64,000 nucleotides of DNA from Psychrobacillus psychrotolerans (GTDB lineage Bacteria; Bacillota; Bacilli; Bacillales_A; Planococcaceae): positions 248,001 to 312,000 of the forward strand of contig NZ_FOXU01000001.1 in NCBI RefSeq assembly GCF_900115805.1, read 5' to 3'. Positions 27,707-36,070 of the stretch are shown one piece after another. Numbering within the stretch: the first letter of the stretch is position 1; each line of letters opens with the position of its first letter. The position numbers and the translations under genes were made by a program. Below the pieces are notes generated by a model, which ran no database searches, was not told the DNA's origin, and was given only the letters and a program-made list of their open reading frames with translations.

Positions 27707-28217
27707 GTGTCATTTCTCCTTCTGTATCTTGCAGTTGAATTTTAAGTATTTTTAACGCTTTATAAAGACGTGATTTAGTCGTACTGAGATTAATGCCGAG
27801 AATATTTGCCACATCAGCAAGTTTTAAGTCTTCGAAATAATGCAAAATGATGATTTCACGGTACATTTGTGGCAGTTCAGCTAAAGCGTACTCTAAGTCA
27901 ACGTTTTCGTATTTATCCTCTTGTGCGGGGGTTAAGTAATGAAGTGTTTCATCATCCATGACTTGTGAACGTTTATGCTTGCGTAAAAAATCGATGGCAG
28001 TACGCACGACGATTTTATAAAACCAGCTTTTCATATATTCGACTTTTTCGATGTTGTTGAGTGCAATCATCGCTTTTTGAATGCTGTCCTGTACGACATC
28101 GAGTGCATCTTGCTCGTTTTTCGTATAGCTATAAGCTAGCAAATAAAAACGTTCCTTATTTTCACGTATGAACTGGATAAATACCTCATCCTGTTGCAAT
28201 GCATTTCTGGTTTTCAT
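27699..28217 (-). CDS. ECF sigma factor, SigV-like
   Basis: A group 4 sigma factor of 172 residues. Region 2 (about 15-80) contains YSYTKNEQDALDVVQDSIQKA and the promoter-melting MKSWFYKIVVRTAIDFLR; region 4 (about 112-165) contains LPQMYREIIILHYFEDLKLA and the recognition helix LGINLSTTKSRLYKALK. The following anti-sigma gene and an ECF-type promoter in front indicate autoregulation. Fully intact despite the surrounding transposon debris. Confidence 0.92.
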   Translation of the reverse strand: MKTRNALQQDEVFIQFIRENKERFYLLAYSYTKNEQDALDVVQDSIQKAMIALNNIEKVEYMKSWFYKIVVRTAIDFLRKHKRSQVMDDETLHYLTPAQEDKYENVDLEYALAELPQMYREIIILHYFEDLKLADVANILGINLSTTKSRLYKALKILKIQLQDTEGEMTHE

Positions 28218-28262
28218 ATATAAAGAAGCTCCTTTTTAACAATTTCACTTGTATACAACTAC

Positions 28263-28289
28263 TAGACGTATGAAGGGGTGAAAAAGTTG
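28263..28289 (-). promoter_or_regulatory. ECF-type promoter before the sigma gene
   Basis: CAACTT (28289-28284) and CGTCTA (28268-28263) on the minus strand are spaced as in ECF promoters (AAC core in the -35, CGTC in the -10), 46 bases before the sigma ATG. This fits positive autoregulation. Confidence 0.55.
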
Positions 28290-28321
28290 ATACCAAATAA
28301 ATCGGTTCTAAATCAAATGTT

Positions 28322-28552
28322 GGGGAGCTGTAAATTTGCTGCACCTTAACCCAATGAACCCCGATTTCTTTATACTTTAAATTTAATAAGGTTTTTGCTC
28401 TAAAGTGATCGAAACAACGAAAGCTGTACGCTTTTCATTCCATCACTTTTATTTTGTTATTAATCCATTCCAAAAAGCCGTTAGAATGCCCAAAACTAAA
28501 GCTACTTAAAATTTCAATTTGCCAGTTTTTTAAAGGTTTAAGTCGCATTTAA
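28322..28552 (-). pseudogene. ISL3 family transposase, C-terminal remnant
   Basis: The frame reads RLKPLKNWQIEILSSFSFGH, SNGFLEWINNKIKVME, stop, then KAYSFRCFDHFRAKTLLNLK and YKEIGVHW. The NGFxEGxNNKIKVxKRxAYGFRxFxxFRxR block is the hallmark of ISL3 transposase ends. One in-frame stop and loss of the rest make it a dead fragment. Confidence 0.8.
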
Positions 28553-28555
28553 GAA

Positions 28556-28710
28556 GGCTTTCTAAAGATACAACATTAGGTGAAGTAGAAACGATATTAT
28601 CTACGCTATTTCAAGAAGTTGAAAATGGTTATAAAAATCCAGAGCAATATGTGGGTAAAATCACGATTCGAGCAAAGAGGGAAAATAGTGAAGTAGTATA
28701 TTTAGGTTAG
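28556..28710 (+). pseudogene. C-terminal gene fragment, unknown
   Basis: An open frame without a start reads LSKDTTLGEVETILSTLFQE, then VENGYKNPEQYVGKITIRAK and ends VVYLG. It looks like the last 50 residues of a real protein joined directly to the ISL3 remnant. No family recognised. Confidence 0.4.
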
Positions 28711-28949
28711 AAGGTTTGTTGAACGAAAGGCTAGCTTTAATTGAAGAGCATTAAGCTGCTTAGGCAGCTCTTTTCTTATTGAACTAAAGAGGTAGCGCGA
28801 CAAGTTTTGTAAAAGCACTAATGTGTGAAAAAACAAGGGATTTCTTCGGTAGTCCTAACTTTATAACCGAGGATAGGAATGATAAAACCCAGTATTTTGA
28901 AACTCTATCCCATTGATACTCCCGCATGCGTCATAATAGACAGATTATG

Positions 28950-29040
28950 GGGTGTGATGCTCAGGTGAAGTCGGCAGAACAAAGGCTGAAGCCACTCCTC
29001 ACGGAAAAGGTATGCCAATGGATATGCCGGATGGCTGAAA
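28950..29040 (+). other. Possible group II intron 5' fragment
   Basis: GTGTGATGCTCAGGTGAAGTC, then GCAGAACAAAGGCTGAAGCC, CTCCTCACGG and GTATGCCAATGGATATGCCG resemble the 5' end and domain I of bacterial group II introns (GTGYG start, GGTGAAGTC block). No intron-encoded protein or domain V follows. Confidence 0.35.
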
Positions 29041-29052
29041 AACTAAATACTA

Positions 29053-29280
29053 TTAATTACTCCACTTCTCCATATCCCCCATTTCCACTTTCATTGTTCC
29101 TTCATGTTCGTTTTTGATTTCAATCTTGTCACGCCATCCCTTCGGGTTTCGATTCTTTAGCAAAATATTTGTGCTGTAACGACTGGGGCTTGTGACTTCA
29201 CAACACGTTTTACTATAACGATTTCTCCATCTTGGCTCTTCCTCTCTCCTCTTCATCAAAAGCTCTAAAGAACTGTGCAA
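29053..29280 (-). pseudogene. ORF fragment, phage-like (uncertain)
   Basis: A 75-codon frame containing EVTSPSRYSTNILLKNRNPK then GWRDKIEIKNEHE. The phrasing suggests the tail of a phage or mobile-element DNA-binding protein, but I cannot assign it. No good ribosome binding site precedes its ATG. Confidence 0.3.
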
Positions 29281-29398
29281 CGTGTTTCTTGTAGAATGAT
29301 TGCAGGAAAAGAAAAATTCGGCAGAAGTTTCTGTATTAGAACTCTACTGTATAATAGCTACATTTTGTAGGGTATAATCCCAAAATGACATTAATAAA

Positions 29399-29421
29399 AG
29401 AGCTTGTTCATAACAAGCTCT
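29399..29421 (+). terminator. Terminator hairpin interrupted by IS end
   Basis: AGAGCTTGTT pairs with AACAAGCTCT around a CAT loop. Immediately after it begins CAGACTGTAGACAAACTC, the same end sequence that abuts terminator hairpins at 12.1 and 58.8 kb. Confidence 0.75.
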
Positions 29422-29762
29422 CAGACTGTAGACAAACTCGATAAATTTAGAGTTTATCTACAGTCTTTTTTCTTTTAAAATAGAATTAGTATTTTTCGAA
29501 TTAGGGTTAGTTGATTTTCGTTTCGGCGGACGCTTTCCGCGGGCCTGGCTCAAGCCTCCTCGTCGCAAGCTCCTGCGGGATCTCGAGACTCGGGCTGTTC
29601 CCGCAGGAATCGCCGCCTACACTACAATCAACTACTTTCTAAATAAACATGAGGTGAATGGATATGATGACTAAAAATCAATACGTTGAACGCGATCAAA
29701 TAGAGATGATTACGATTGATGAACTTGTACCACAAGATCATCTTGTTACAACAATTAGATAA
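29422..29762 (+). mobile_element. IS1182-like left end with transposase N-terminus
   Basis: Begins with CAGACTGTAGACAAACTC, forms a terminator hairpin with GAGTTTATCTACAGTCT, carries the GCTTTCCGCGGGC / CTGCGGG palindromic block (about 29522-29625), then a GAGGTG site and a 32-codon frame, MMTKNQYVERDQIEMITIDE continuing LVPQDHLV, typical of IS1182 transposase starts. The frame then runs into the integrase fragment and stops. The rest of the IS is gone. Confidence 0.75.
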
Positions 29763-30408
29763 GTTAACTTACGAACGTGCTTTTATAAACAAGTTGGAAG
29801 GAAGTTACAACGCTAGCTCTATTCGTCAATGGCATAACATTTTTAAAATTGCTATCAATGCATCGGTCGAAAATGAAATACTTCCACGTAATCGATTCAA
29901 GAAAGTATCTATTGTATCGAATGAAGATGAAGTTAAAAATAATTACCTTACATCTTCACAACTAGTCACGCTTATAAATGATGCAAAGAAAAATGAATCC
30001 ATTACAAATTATAGTTTTCTTTTGGTTGTCGCTTATACTGGTGTTCGCCGTGGGGAAGCAATGGGACTTATGTGGAAAAATATCGATTTTAAAAATAAAA
30101 CAATTAAAATCGAACGTACTAGAGACCATTTTGGTGAGCGCAAACCGAAGACCAAAAATTCTTACAGAACCATTTTAGTAGATGACTTTGTTATACAGCA
30201 ACTAGAAAATTATCAAAAATGGTGTAAAAAAACACTTTGTTCTTACGGGCAAATGTTAAACAATGATACGTTCGTTTTTATAAGTGACCATGGTGCTGGA
30301 CCTATTTCTAATTTTAAACGACCACTTGATAGAAGTTTAGATAGTACAGCACTCCCAAAAATAACTTTACACGGTTTAGACATACCCAAAGTTAAAAGTA
30401 ACTCCTGA
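29750..30408 (+). pseudogene. Tyrosine recombinase, truncated at both ends
   Basis: The readable part covers the end of the core-binding domain and most of the catalytic domain: YTGVRRGEAMGL holds the first catalytic Arg, then KIERTRDHFGERKPKTKNSY with the beta-hairpin Lys. It ends at KITLHGLDIPKVKSNS, where family members have HGLRHTH; the HxxR box and the Tyr nucleophile are missing. The 5' end is replaced by the IS1182-like fragment. Inactive remnant of a phage or ICE integrase. Confidence 0.85.
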
Positions 30409-30550
30409 AAGATAGAACTAGAATCTGTTTGCTTGTTCAGTCAAAGCTTAAATGCATATGGGGCTGATTTTGGGGTTGGCATTAACTGAAATACGTTGAA
30501 ACCCTATAAAATCAAGGATTTGTAGAATTCGTTCCTATTTCGTGCTATAA
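30190..30550 (+). repeat. 360-bp direct repeat, copy 2
   Basis: Counterpart of 25859-26218. It spans the end of the truncated integrase and the sequence up to the -10 (TATAAT) of the ykpA-like gene. The pair brackets 4.3 kb containing the sigV-rsiV pair and transposon debris. Confidence 0.85.
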
Positions 30551-30582
30551 TAAGTTCATTGTGAATTTTAGGAGGTACTAGC

Positions 30583-32184
30583 ATGATTGCAGTAAGTAAC
30601 ATAAGTCTTCGTTTTGGTGACCGTAAGTTATTCGAAGACGTAAATATAAAGTTTACACCAGGAAACTGTTATGGATTGATTGGTGCAAATGGAGCAGGTA
30701 AGTCAACATTTATCAAAATTTTGTCTGGTGAAATTGAGGCCCAAGAAGGCAATGTCATTATGAACCCAGATGAACGTTTAGCAATTTTAAAACAAAATCA
30801 CTTCGAATACGAAGAATACAATGTTTTAGAAACAGTTATGATGGGACACAAACGTTTATATGAAGTAATGAATGAGAAAAATGCTATCTACATGAAAGAA
30901 GACTTTTCAGATGAAGATGGTATGCGTGCAGCCGAACTAGAAGGTGAATTTGCTGACTTAAATGGTTGGGAAGCTGAATCTGAAGCAGCAATACTTTTAC
31001 AAGGTCTTGGTATTCCAGATGAAATGCACCAAAAGAAAATGGCTGACTTAACTGGATCTGAAAAAGTAAAAGTTCTTTTATCTCAAGCTCTTTTTGGTAA
31101 ACCCGATGTACTATTACTGGATGAGCCTACTAACCATTTAGATATTAAAGCTATTCAGTGGTTGGAAGATTTCCTTATTAACTTCGATAATACTGTTATC
31201 GTTGTATCCCATGACCGTCATTTCTTAAACAAAGTATGTACGCATATTGCGGATTTAGATTTCAGTAAAATTCAAGTTTATGTAGGAAACTATGATTTCT
31301 GGTATGAGTCAAGTCAACTTGCTGGCAAATTAGCTTCCGATCAAAATAGTAAAAAAGAAGAAAAAATTAAAGAGCTACAAGCATTTATTGCTCGATTTAG
31401 TGCCAATGCCTCTAAATCGAAACAAGCAACTTCTCGTAAGAAAATGCTAGACAAAATAGAACTAGATGATATCAGACCATCATCGCGTAAATATCCATAT
31501 GTAAACTTCTCGATGAAACGTGAAATCGGGAATGATGTATTACAAGTTCAAAATTTAGGTCATTCTACTGAAGACAAAAACCTCTTCTCTAACTTCAGCT
31601 TTACGTTGAACAAAGAAGACAAGATTATTCTTCTTGGAGATGAATTAGCGAAATCTGCATTGTTACGTATACTTGCGGAGGAAGAAGAACCAAAAGAAGG
31701 TTCCGTACGTTGGGGTGTTACTACAACGCGTGCCTACTTCCCGCTTGATAACGCTAAATACTTTGAAGGCAATGAGCCATCATTAGTAGATTGGTTACGC
31801 CAATATTCACCTGATGATGAAAGTGAAACATTCCTACGTGGATTCCTAGGCCGTATGCTTTTCTCAGGAGAAGAAGTGAAGAAAAAACCTTCTGTTCTTT
31901 CAGGTGGAGAAAAAGTACGTTGTATGCTTTCTAAAATGATGCTTTCCGAATCGAATGTATTATTACTAGATGAACCAACGAATCACTTGGATCTTGAGTC
32001 TATTCAAGCATTGAATAATGGTCTTACATTATTCAAAGGCGCAATGATCTTCACATCGCATGATCACCAGTTCATTCAAACAATTGCTAATCGCGTAATT
32101 GAAATCCGTGAAGATGGGTCTATCTTAGATAAACAATTGTCTTATGATGAGTTCTTAGAGTGGAAAGATACACAAAACTTATAA
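30583..32184 (+). CDS. ykpA: ABC-F ATPase, YkpA/YbiT type
   Basis: Two ABC domains in 533 residues: Walker A GANGAGKST (about 34-42), LLLDEPTNHLD in both halves, and a normal signature LSGGEKVR only in the second; the first half has LTGSEKVK. The second Walker A is degenerate (LLGDELAKSA), a known feature of this YbiT/YkpA group. It probably acts on translating ribosomes. TTAGGAGG lies before the ATG. Its promoter (TATAAT at 30546-30551) sits at the very end of the 360-bp repeat. Confidence 0.88.
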   Translation: MIAVSNISLRFGDRKLFEDVNIKFTPGNCYGLIGANGAGKSTFIKILSGEIEAQEGNVIMNPDERLAILKQNHFEYEEYNVLETVMMGHKRLYEVMNEKNAIYMKEDFSDEDGMRAAELEGEFADLNGWEAESEAAILLQGLGIPDEMHQKKMADLTGSEKVKVLLSQALFGKPDVLLLDEPTNHLDIKAIQWLEDFLINFDNTVIVVSHDRHFLNKVCTHIADLDFSKIQVYVGNYDFWYESSQLAGKLASDQNSKKEEKIKELQAFIARFSANASKSKQATSRKKMLDKIELDDIRPSSRKYPYVNFSMKREIGNDVLQVQNLGHSTEDKNLFSNFSFTLNKEDKIILLGDELAKSALLRILAEEEEPKEGSVRWGVTTTRAYFPLDNAKYFEGNEPSLVDWLRQYSPDDESETFLRGFLGRMLFSGEEVKKKPSVLSGGEKVRCMLSKMMLSESNVLLLDEPTNHLDLESIQALNNGLTLFKGAMIFTSHDHQFIQTIANRVIEIREDGSILDKQLSYDEFLEWKDTQNL

Positions 32185-32195
32185 TACCTAATAAT

Positions 32196-32240
32196 AGAGT
32201 ACAGGATGATGACAATATGTCATGTTCCTGTACTCTTTTT
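32196..32240 (+). terminator. Terminator of ykpA-like gene
   Basis: AGAGTACAGGA pairs with TCCTGTACTCT around an inner TGACA/TGTCA stem, followed by a T run. Confidence 0.9.
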
Positions 32241-32356
32241 TATTATTATAAAAAGAGTACAGATTATGGGGACAATACTTTTCTTAACTTGATATGTTTT
32301 CTCTTATCCCCCCTACAATACATGATATAAGGTTGACTAGTTCAGAATATTAACAC

Positions 32357-32398
32357 ATCAAAAAAGCACTGCTATATTATATAGCAATGCATTTTTAT
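32357..32398. terminator. Terminator of DUF1232 gene
   Basis: AAAAGCACTGCTATA and TATAGCAATGCATTTTT form a hairpin with T-rich ends on both strands, between convergent genes. Confidence 0.7.
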
Positions 32399-32425
32399 AA
32401 GGGATTTGGAACTTTCCTGGGTGGA

Positions 32426-32935
32426 TTAACTTTTAACTGCAGTGCCCTTTTTAGAAGTTTTAATAAAACGACCAAGTAGAGATCTTGTCGGCAATTTTCC
32501 AAGTAAGGAATCACTCGTTTCCGAAACCTTCTTCAATACGTTTAGTAGTTTGTCATCTCCAGCCCAATGTTCTTCAATCATTTCAGGGGAAAATTTGTTC
32601 AATAACATATTTACTACAAAAGTAGCTACAATAATATCATCGATAAAACCACCTGGTCCTATTAAACCTTCAGGTAATATGTCTACTGGCGTGATGAAAT
32701 ACAATATACCACTACCAACGAGTGTTTTACTCTTCGCATCTATGCGGTCATCAAACATCGATTTTACTAATAAGTGAAATAAATCAGGAGCAAATAGAAG
32801 ATATGGAGTAAACTTTCCTGCTTTACCTGATTTACTTTCTACATAATCAGTAACTTTAGATCGTAGTTTTATATAGAAGTCTTGTTGCTCCTCGTAAGTT
32901 GGTAATTCTTTTTTAAGTTCTACATTCATAGTCAT
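32426..32935 (-). CDS. YkvA family protein (DUF1232)
   Basis: A 169-residue membrane-associated protein. The DUF1232 core lies at about 75-115: KTLVGSGILYFITPVDILPE followed by GGFIDDIIVATFVV, with the family's PxDxxP and DD signatures. Members are widespread and of unknown function, possibly envelope related. Single gene. Confidence 0.85.
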   Translation of the reverse strand: MTMNVELKKELPTYEEQQDFYIKLRSKVTDYVESKSGKAGKFTPYLLFAPDLFHLLVKSMFDDRIDAKSKTLVGSGILYFITPVDILPEGLIGPGGFIDDIIVATFVVNMLLNKFSPEMIEEHWAGDDKLLNVLKKVSETSDSLLGKLPTRSLLGRFIKTSKKGTAVKS

Positions 32936-33125
32936 AGCCCCTCTCTCTCTTCACTATACCAAAAATAAGACCATTTGAAACATTATAGGCTTTTCTATGT
33001 TCTATTCCTAAAGAATCAGAAGCTAGAAAAACAATAAATACTCTTCTAGTAGTATTTATTTCAAGTGTTTTTCTCCAATAAAAATAAAAGAAGCTTCGGA
33101 TCTAAGCCCCGAATCCCCCTCTCCT

Positions 33126-33947
33126 TTACTTGACTAAATACTCGTTTAACGCTTGTTGTAACGTTGCAAAGGTTTTAGTATCATCATCAAATTTAACGCC
33201 TAATTGAATCATTTGTCTCACAACATCCGGTCTTAAACCGGTAATAACGGTGCCACAGCCCATCATCGAAGTACCATAGATAATTTTCAGTAAATGGTCT
33301 ATTACTTCTGTTTCCATTTCAGATATACCTGAGAGATCCATTATTAACGTTTGTATATGTAAACGGCCAATCTCTGTTAGTACTTTTTCTTCTAAAATAC
33401 TTGTTCTAAAAGTATCTACTGAGCCAATTAACGGCAAAATACAAATAGAGGGTGTAATTGGAATTATAGGAACTGAAAGGGCTTCAACCACTTTACGTTG
33501 GGAAGAAATTAAAGCATCCTTATAAGTCGAATAGTTGATAAAAAACTCATTTAAAAAATAATCTATTTGATTATTAATTTGCTTTTCTAACTCAAAGAAC
33601 GAATCAATAGAAATCGGTTGTATGTCATTATTGTACTTTTGAATAAAGATCCACAAAGTTCTTCTAATGGCCTGGATCCATTCTAATTTAAAAGATAGCG
33701 TCAAAGAAAACGTTGCCCATGCAATGCCTTCCTGCTTTGCAAAAGCACTCAAATCTTTCGTATTTTCATCAATAATATAATGTGTCAGAGTATGAGCGTT
33801 ATTGATTAGATCTATATCTCCAACTCTTAATATATCATTTATCTTATCTTTAACATTAACAGCCTGGTTTAATAAATATTGTTCAAAATTATCTTTGTTT
33901 TCTTCTAAATAATGTTTTAAGTTAAGATCCAGTGTTAATCTGTCCAA
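33126..33947 (-). CDS. RsbR-like STAS-domain protein
   Basis: An N-terminal helical domain of about 150 residues of the RsbR N-terminal type, then a STAS domain (about 160-270) with PITPSICILPLIGSVD and LIMDLSGISEMETEVIDH. RsbR paralogues build the stressosome that controls sigma-B. The first phospho-Thr site appears kept (METE), while the second, usually AQT after the GxRPE motif, reads VRQ here. No rsbS, rsbT or sigB genes lie nearby, so it would act in trans. Confidence 0.8.
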   Translation of the reverse strand: MDRLTLDLNLKHYLEENKDNFEQYLLNQAVNVKDKINDILRVGDIDLINNAHTLTHYIIDENTKDLSAFAKQEGIAWATFSLTLSFKLEWIQAIRRTLWIFIQKYNNDIQPISIDSFFELEKQINNQIDYFLNEFFINYSTYKDALISSQRKVVEALSVPIIPITPSICILPLIGSVDTFRTSILEEKVLTEIGRLHIQTLIMDLSGISEMETEVIDHLLKIIYGTSMMGCGTVITGLRPDVVRQMIQLGVKFDDDTKTFATLQQALNEYLVK

Positions 33948-34036
33948 AGTAGTTCCCCCTAAAATAGTAAACTCTATTTTTTATACCCAAATGTAATCTA
34001 ATTAAACTCACTTTTAAATTAAATTAGAAGGACTAT

Positions 34037-34070
34037 AAAAAGAAGCACATCCTAAAGGTGTGCTTCTTAA
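34037..34070 (-). terminator. Terminator of cold-shock gene
   Basis: AAGAAGCACA with TGTGCTTCTT, T run on the minus strand. Confidence 0.85.
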
Positions 34071-34074
34071 GGGA

Positions 34075-34275
34075 CTATAGTTTTGTAACGTTAGCTGCTT
34101 GAGGTCCGCGGTTCCCTTCGACTACTTCAAATTCAACTTTTTGACCTTCTTCAAGTGATTTGAAACCATCACCTTGGATTGCTGAGAAGTGAACGAATAC
34201 ATCATTTTCCCCCTCTACTTCGATAAAACCAAATCCTTTTTCTGCGTTAAACCATTTCACTGTACCTTGTTTCAT
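34075..34275 (-). CDS. cspA family: Cold-shock protein
   Basis: A 66-residue OB-fold RNA chaperone. RNP1 reads KGFGFIEV (about 13-20) and RNP2 DVFVHFSAI (about 25-33); the end [11 protein letters not shown] is typical of CspB/CspD-like proteins of Bacillales. Length exact for the family. It has a long untranslated leader with a large hairpin, as in cold-inducible csp genes. Confidence 0.96.
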   Translation of the reverse strand: MKQGTVKWFNAEKGFGFIEVEGENDVFVHFSAIQGDGFKSLEEGQKVEFEVVEGNRGPQAANVTKL

Positions 34276-34313
34276 ACTATTACCTCCAAAAAATTAATCA
34301 ATACGTGAAAAAA

Positions 34314-34369
34314 TTCACATATTCCATGAAGTACCGATTTCACATCGATCACTTCATAGGATATGTGAA
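34314..34369 (-). promoter_or_regulatory. Leader hairpin of cold-shock gene
   Basis: TTCACATATTCcATGAAGT pairs with ACTTCATaGGATATGTGAA across a loop of about 17 bases. The position in the csp 5' region fits a temperature-responsive leader, though not shown here. Confidence 0.55.
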
Positions 34370-34459
34370 TCATTAGTACGGATTTTCACTTTAAATTGTA
34401 AATTAATTATAGCATTGGTACTGATTTAGTCAATGAGTATTTTCATAATTCTAAATAGT

Positions 34460-34738
34460 TCAGGTAATTTCATTCCATATTAAACCATGATATATTTGCA
34501 AATCATCATCACATGATTCACAAAAACATACTTCTTTTTCTGACCAAAAAGCCCAGTATTTCTCATCCTTCACTTTTTCTTTTGGAAATTTCCCTCGTAA
34601 TTCCACTAGTTTCTCATTTAAATAGGATTGGGCATCTGCTTGTGTTTCAAAAGTATGCTTTTCTACAATATGCTGCTCCCAACCTTCAAAAAGCCACCAC
34701 GGTTCATAGTCTGCCTTCATATAAATTACTTCGAACAT
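34460..34738 (-). CDS. DUF1033 family protein
   Basis: Starts MFEVIYMKADYEPWWLFEGW, the family signature, with GAGGCG nine bases upstream; the frame is open six codons more (ATG at 34756) without a better site. About 92 residues, acidic, soluble, Trp-rich. The C-terminal CFCESCDDDLQIYHGL has a CxxC pair that could bind metal. Function unknown. Confidence 0.8.
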   Translation of the reverse strand: MFEVIYMKADYEPWWLFEGWEQHIVEKHTFETQADAQSYLNEKLVELRGKFPKEKVKDEKYWAFWSEKEVCFCESCDDDLQIYHGLIWNEIT

Positions 34739-34892
34739 AGACATCGCCTCTAACATTTTTTATTAACTCATATTTTACTGCTCCTATATAAAATGTCTAC
34801 TTAAATGCCTAGCAATTTTATAAATTGAATATTCCTACTTTTTCAGTTAAATTATAGATAACACTATTATAAACAAGTTAGGAGACTATGCT

Positions 34893-35174
34893 ATGAAAAA
34901 GCGGGCTTATATTCAAATGCATGGTGATGTGGATGGAGTAGGCTTTAGATTTTTAGTGAAACAAAAAGCTCAATCACTTGGATTGAAAGGTAGTTGCAAA
35001 CAAACAGAAGACAAACTCATTCATATTCATATTGAAGGCAATATTCAACAGTTGGAGGAGTTTTTGGAGTATATTCAAAAAGGAGTATCTCCTTTATCCC
35101 AGACAAATGCTTATCGAATGGAATTATTTGATGAACTAAAAGGTTATACTTCGATGGAGTCAGATATTGTTTAA
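34893..35174 (+). CDS. Acylphosphatase-like protein
   Basis: A 93-residue ferredoxin-like fold. The phosphate-binding loop HGDVDGVGFRF (about 10-20) with the essential Arg is present. However, the catalytic Asn, expected in GxVxN after the first helix, is replaced: the stretch reads GSCKQTEDK. Hydrolase activity may be lost or changed. Single gene with TTAGGAG before the ATG. Confidence 0.8.
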   Translation: MKKRAYIQMHGDVDGVGFRFLVKQKAQSLGLKGSCKQTEDKLIHIHIEGNIQQLEEFLEYIQKGVSPLSQTNAYRMELFDELKGYTSMESDIV

Positions 35175-35298
35175 TATTTGTAGGAAATGAAACTTTCTGC
35201 TGATTGAATCGTATATAGTAGTATAGAAAAAGTGAAACTTCTATCGTAGGATCGGTTCACCCACAAAAAGTGTAAATTGAACCATTCGGGTTTTTACA

Positions 35299-35363
35299 GG
35301 CAGTTTTCTCCCCCTTATGCCAGTTAGTTATATAGCCCAAGCCATTAAGAGGGAGATACTGCC
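35299..35363 (+). promoter_or_regulatory. Structured leader before xpaC-telA
   Basis: GGCAGTTTTCTCCCCCTTA pairs with TAAGAGGGAGATACTGCC to form a stem of about 18 pairs with two bulges, 16 bases before the ribosome binding site. There is no T run, so it is not a terminator. It could be a regulatory leader. Confidence 0.45.
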
Positions 35364-35392
35364 CGTTAATACCGGAAAAAGGAGGTAACATC

Positions 35393-36070
35393 ATGAGTGA
35401 ACTACTGCAAACCTTCATACGACATTGCTTAAATTTCCCTATCATGATTACTTCGTGGTTTGTTTTCTTTTTTCCATTCGAGAGTGGATTTTTATGGAGC
35501 TCCGTTTTTGCTATAGGAGTATATATTGTTTCTAACTTTTCGATAAAGAAAATTCAACAGAGAAGAATTATGAAAAAACATCAAATGACTCTTTCTGAGT
35601 ATTTCCATATCCAACAACAATTAAAAGAAGCAAATAAAAAGATAAAAGCTTTAAATAGTCTGTATCTGAAAGTTCGTTCAATCAGTTCATTTAAACAATT
35701 ATTCGAAATGAATCGATTAGCAAAAAGGATTATTTCACTTGTAAGATCTAACCCTAAAAAGTTCTACCAAGCTGAAAAGTTCTTTTATGCACATTTAGAT
35801 TCAGCAGTAGAACTAACATCAAAGTATACTTTATTAGTTTCCCAACCGGTGAAGAATAAAGATATGAAATTAGCTTTGCAAGATACGCGAGAGACATTAG
35901 AATCTATCAACACAGTTATGGAAGAAGATTTACAAAGTGTCTTAGCCTCTGATGTAGAGCTACTTAAAATGGAGTTAGATTTTGCTAAATTATCCGTTAA
36001 ACAAACAGAAAAACCTTTATATTTAAAAGGAGAATCCGAAAATGAGCGAAAAGATATCAAATACAAGTGA
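35393..36070 (+). CDS. xpaC: XpaC family protein
   Basis: A 225-residue membrane protein: two hydrophobic segments near the N-terminus (about 12-50), then a long helical cytoplasmic part. Matches the XpaC family, named for hydrolysis of an indolyl phosphate and usually partnered with TelA. AAAGGAGG precedes the ATG. It overlaps the telA frame by 29 bases, as in the Bacillus xpaC-yaaN pair, so both act together, probably in envelope or toxic-compound tolerance. Confidence 0.85.
   Translation: MSELLQTFIRHCLNFPIMITSWFVFFFPFESGFLWSSVFAIGVYIVSNFSIKKIQQRRIMKKHQMTLSEYFHIQQQLKEANKKIKALNSLYLKVRSISSFKQLFEMNRLAKRIISLVRSNPKKFYQAEKFFYAHLDSAVELTSKYTLLVSQPVKNKDMKLALQDTRETLESINTVMEEDLQSVLASDVELLKMELDFAKLSVKQTEKPLYLKGESENERKDIKYK

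Noticed and set aside
35257-35445. Minus-strand ORF of 62 codons before xpaC
   Set aside because: It lies across the long leader stem and the xpaC start, lacks a ribosome binding site and resembles nothing.
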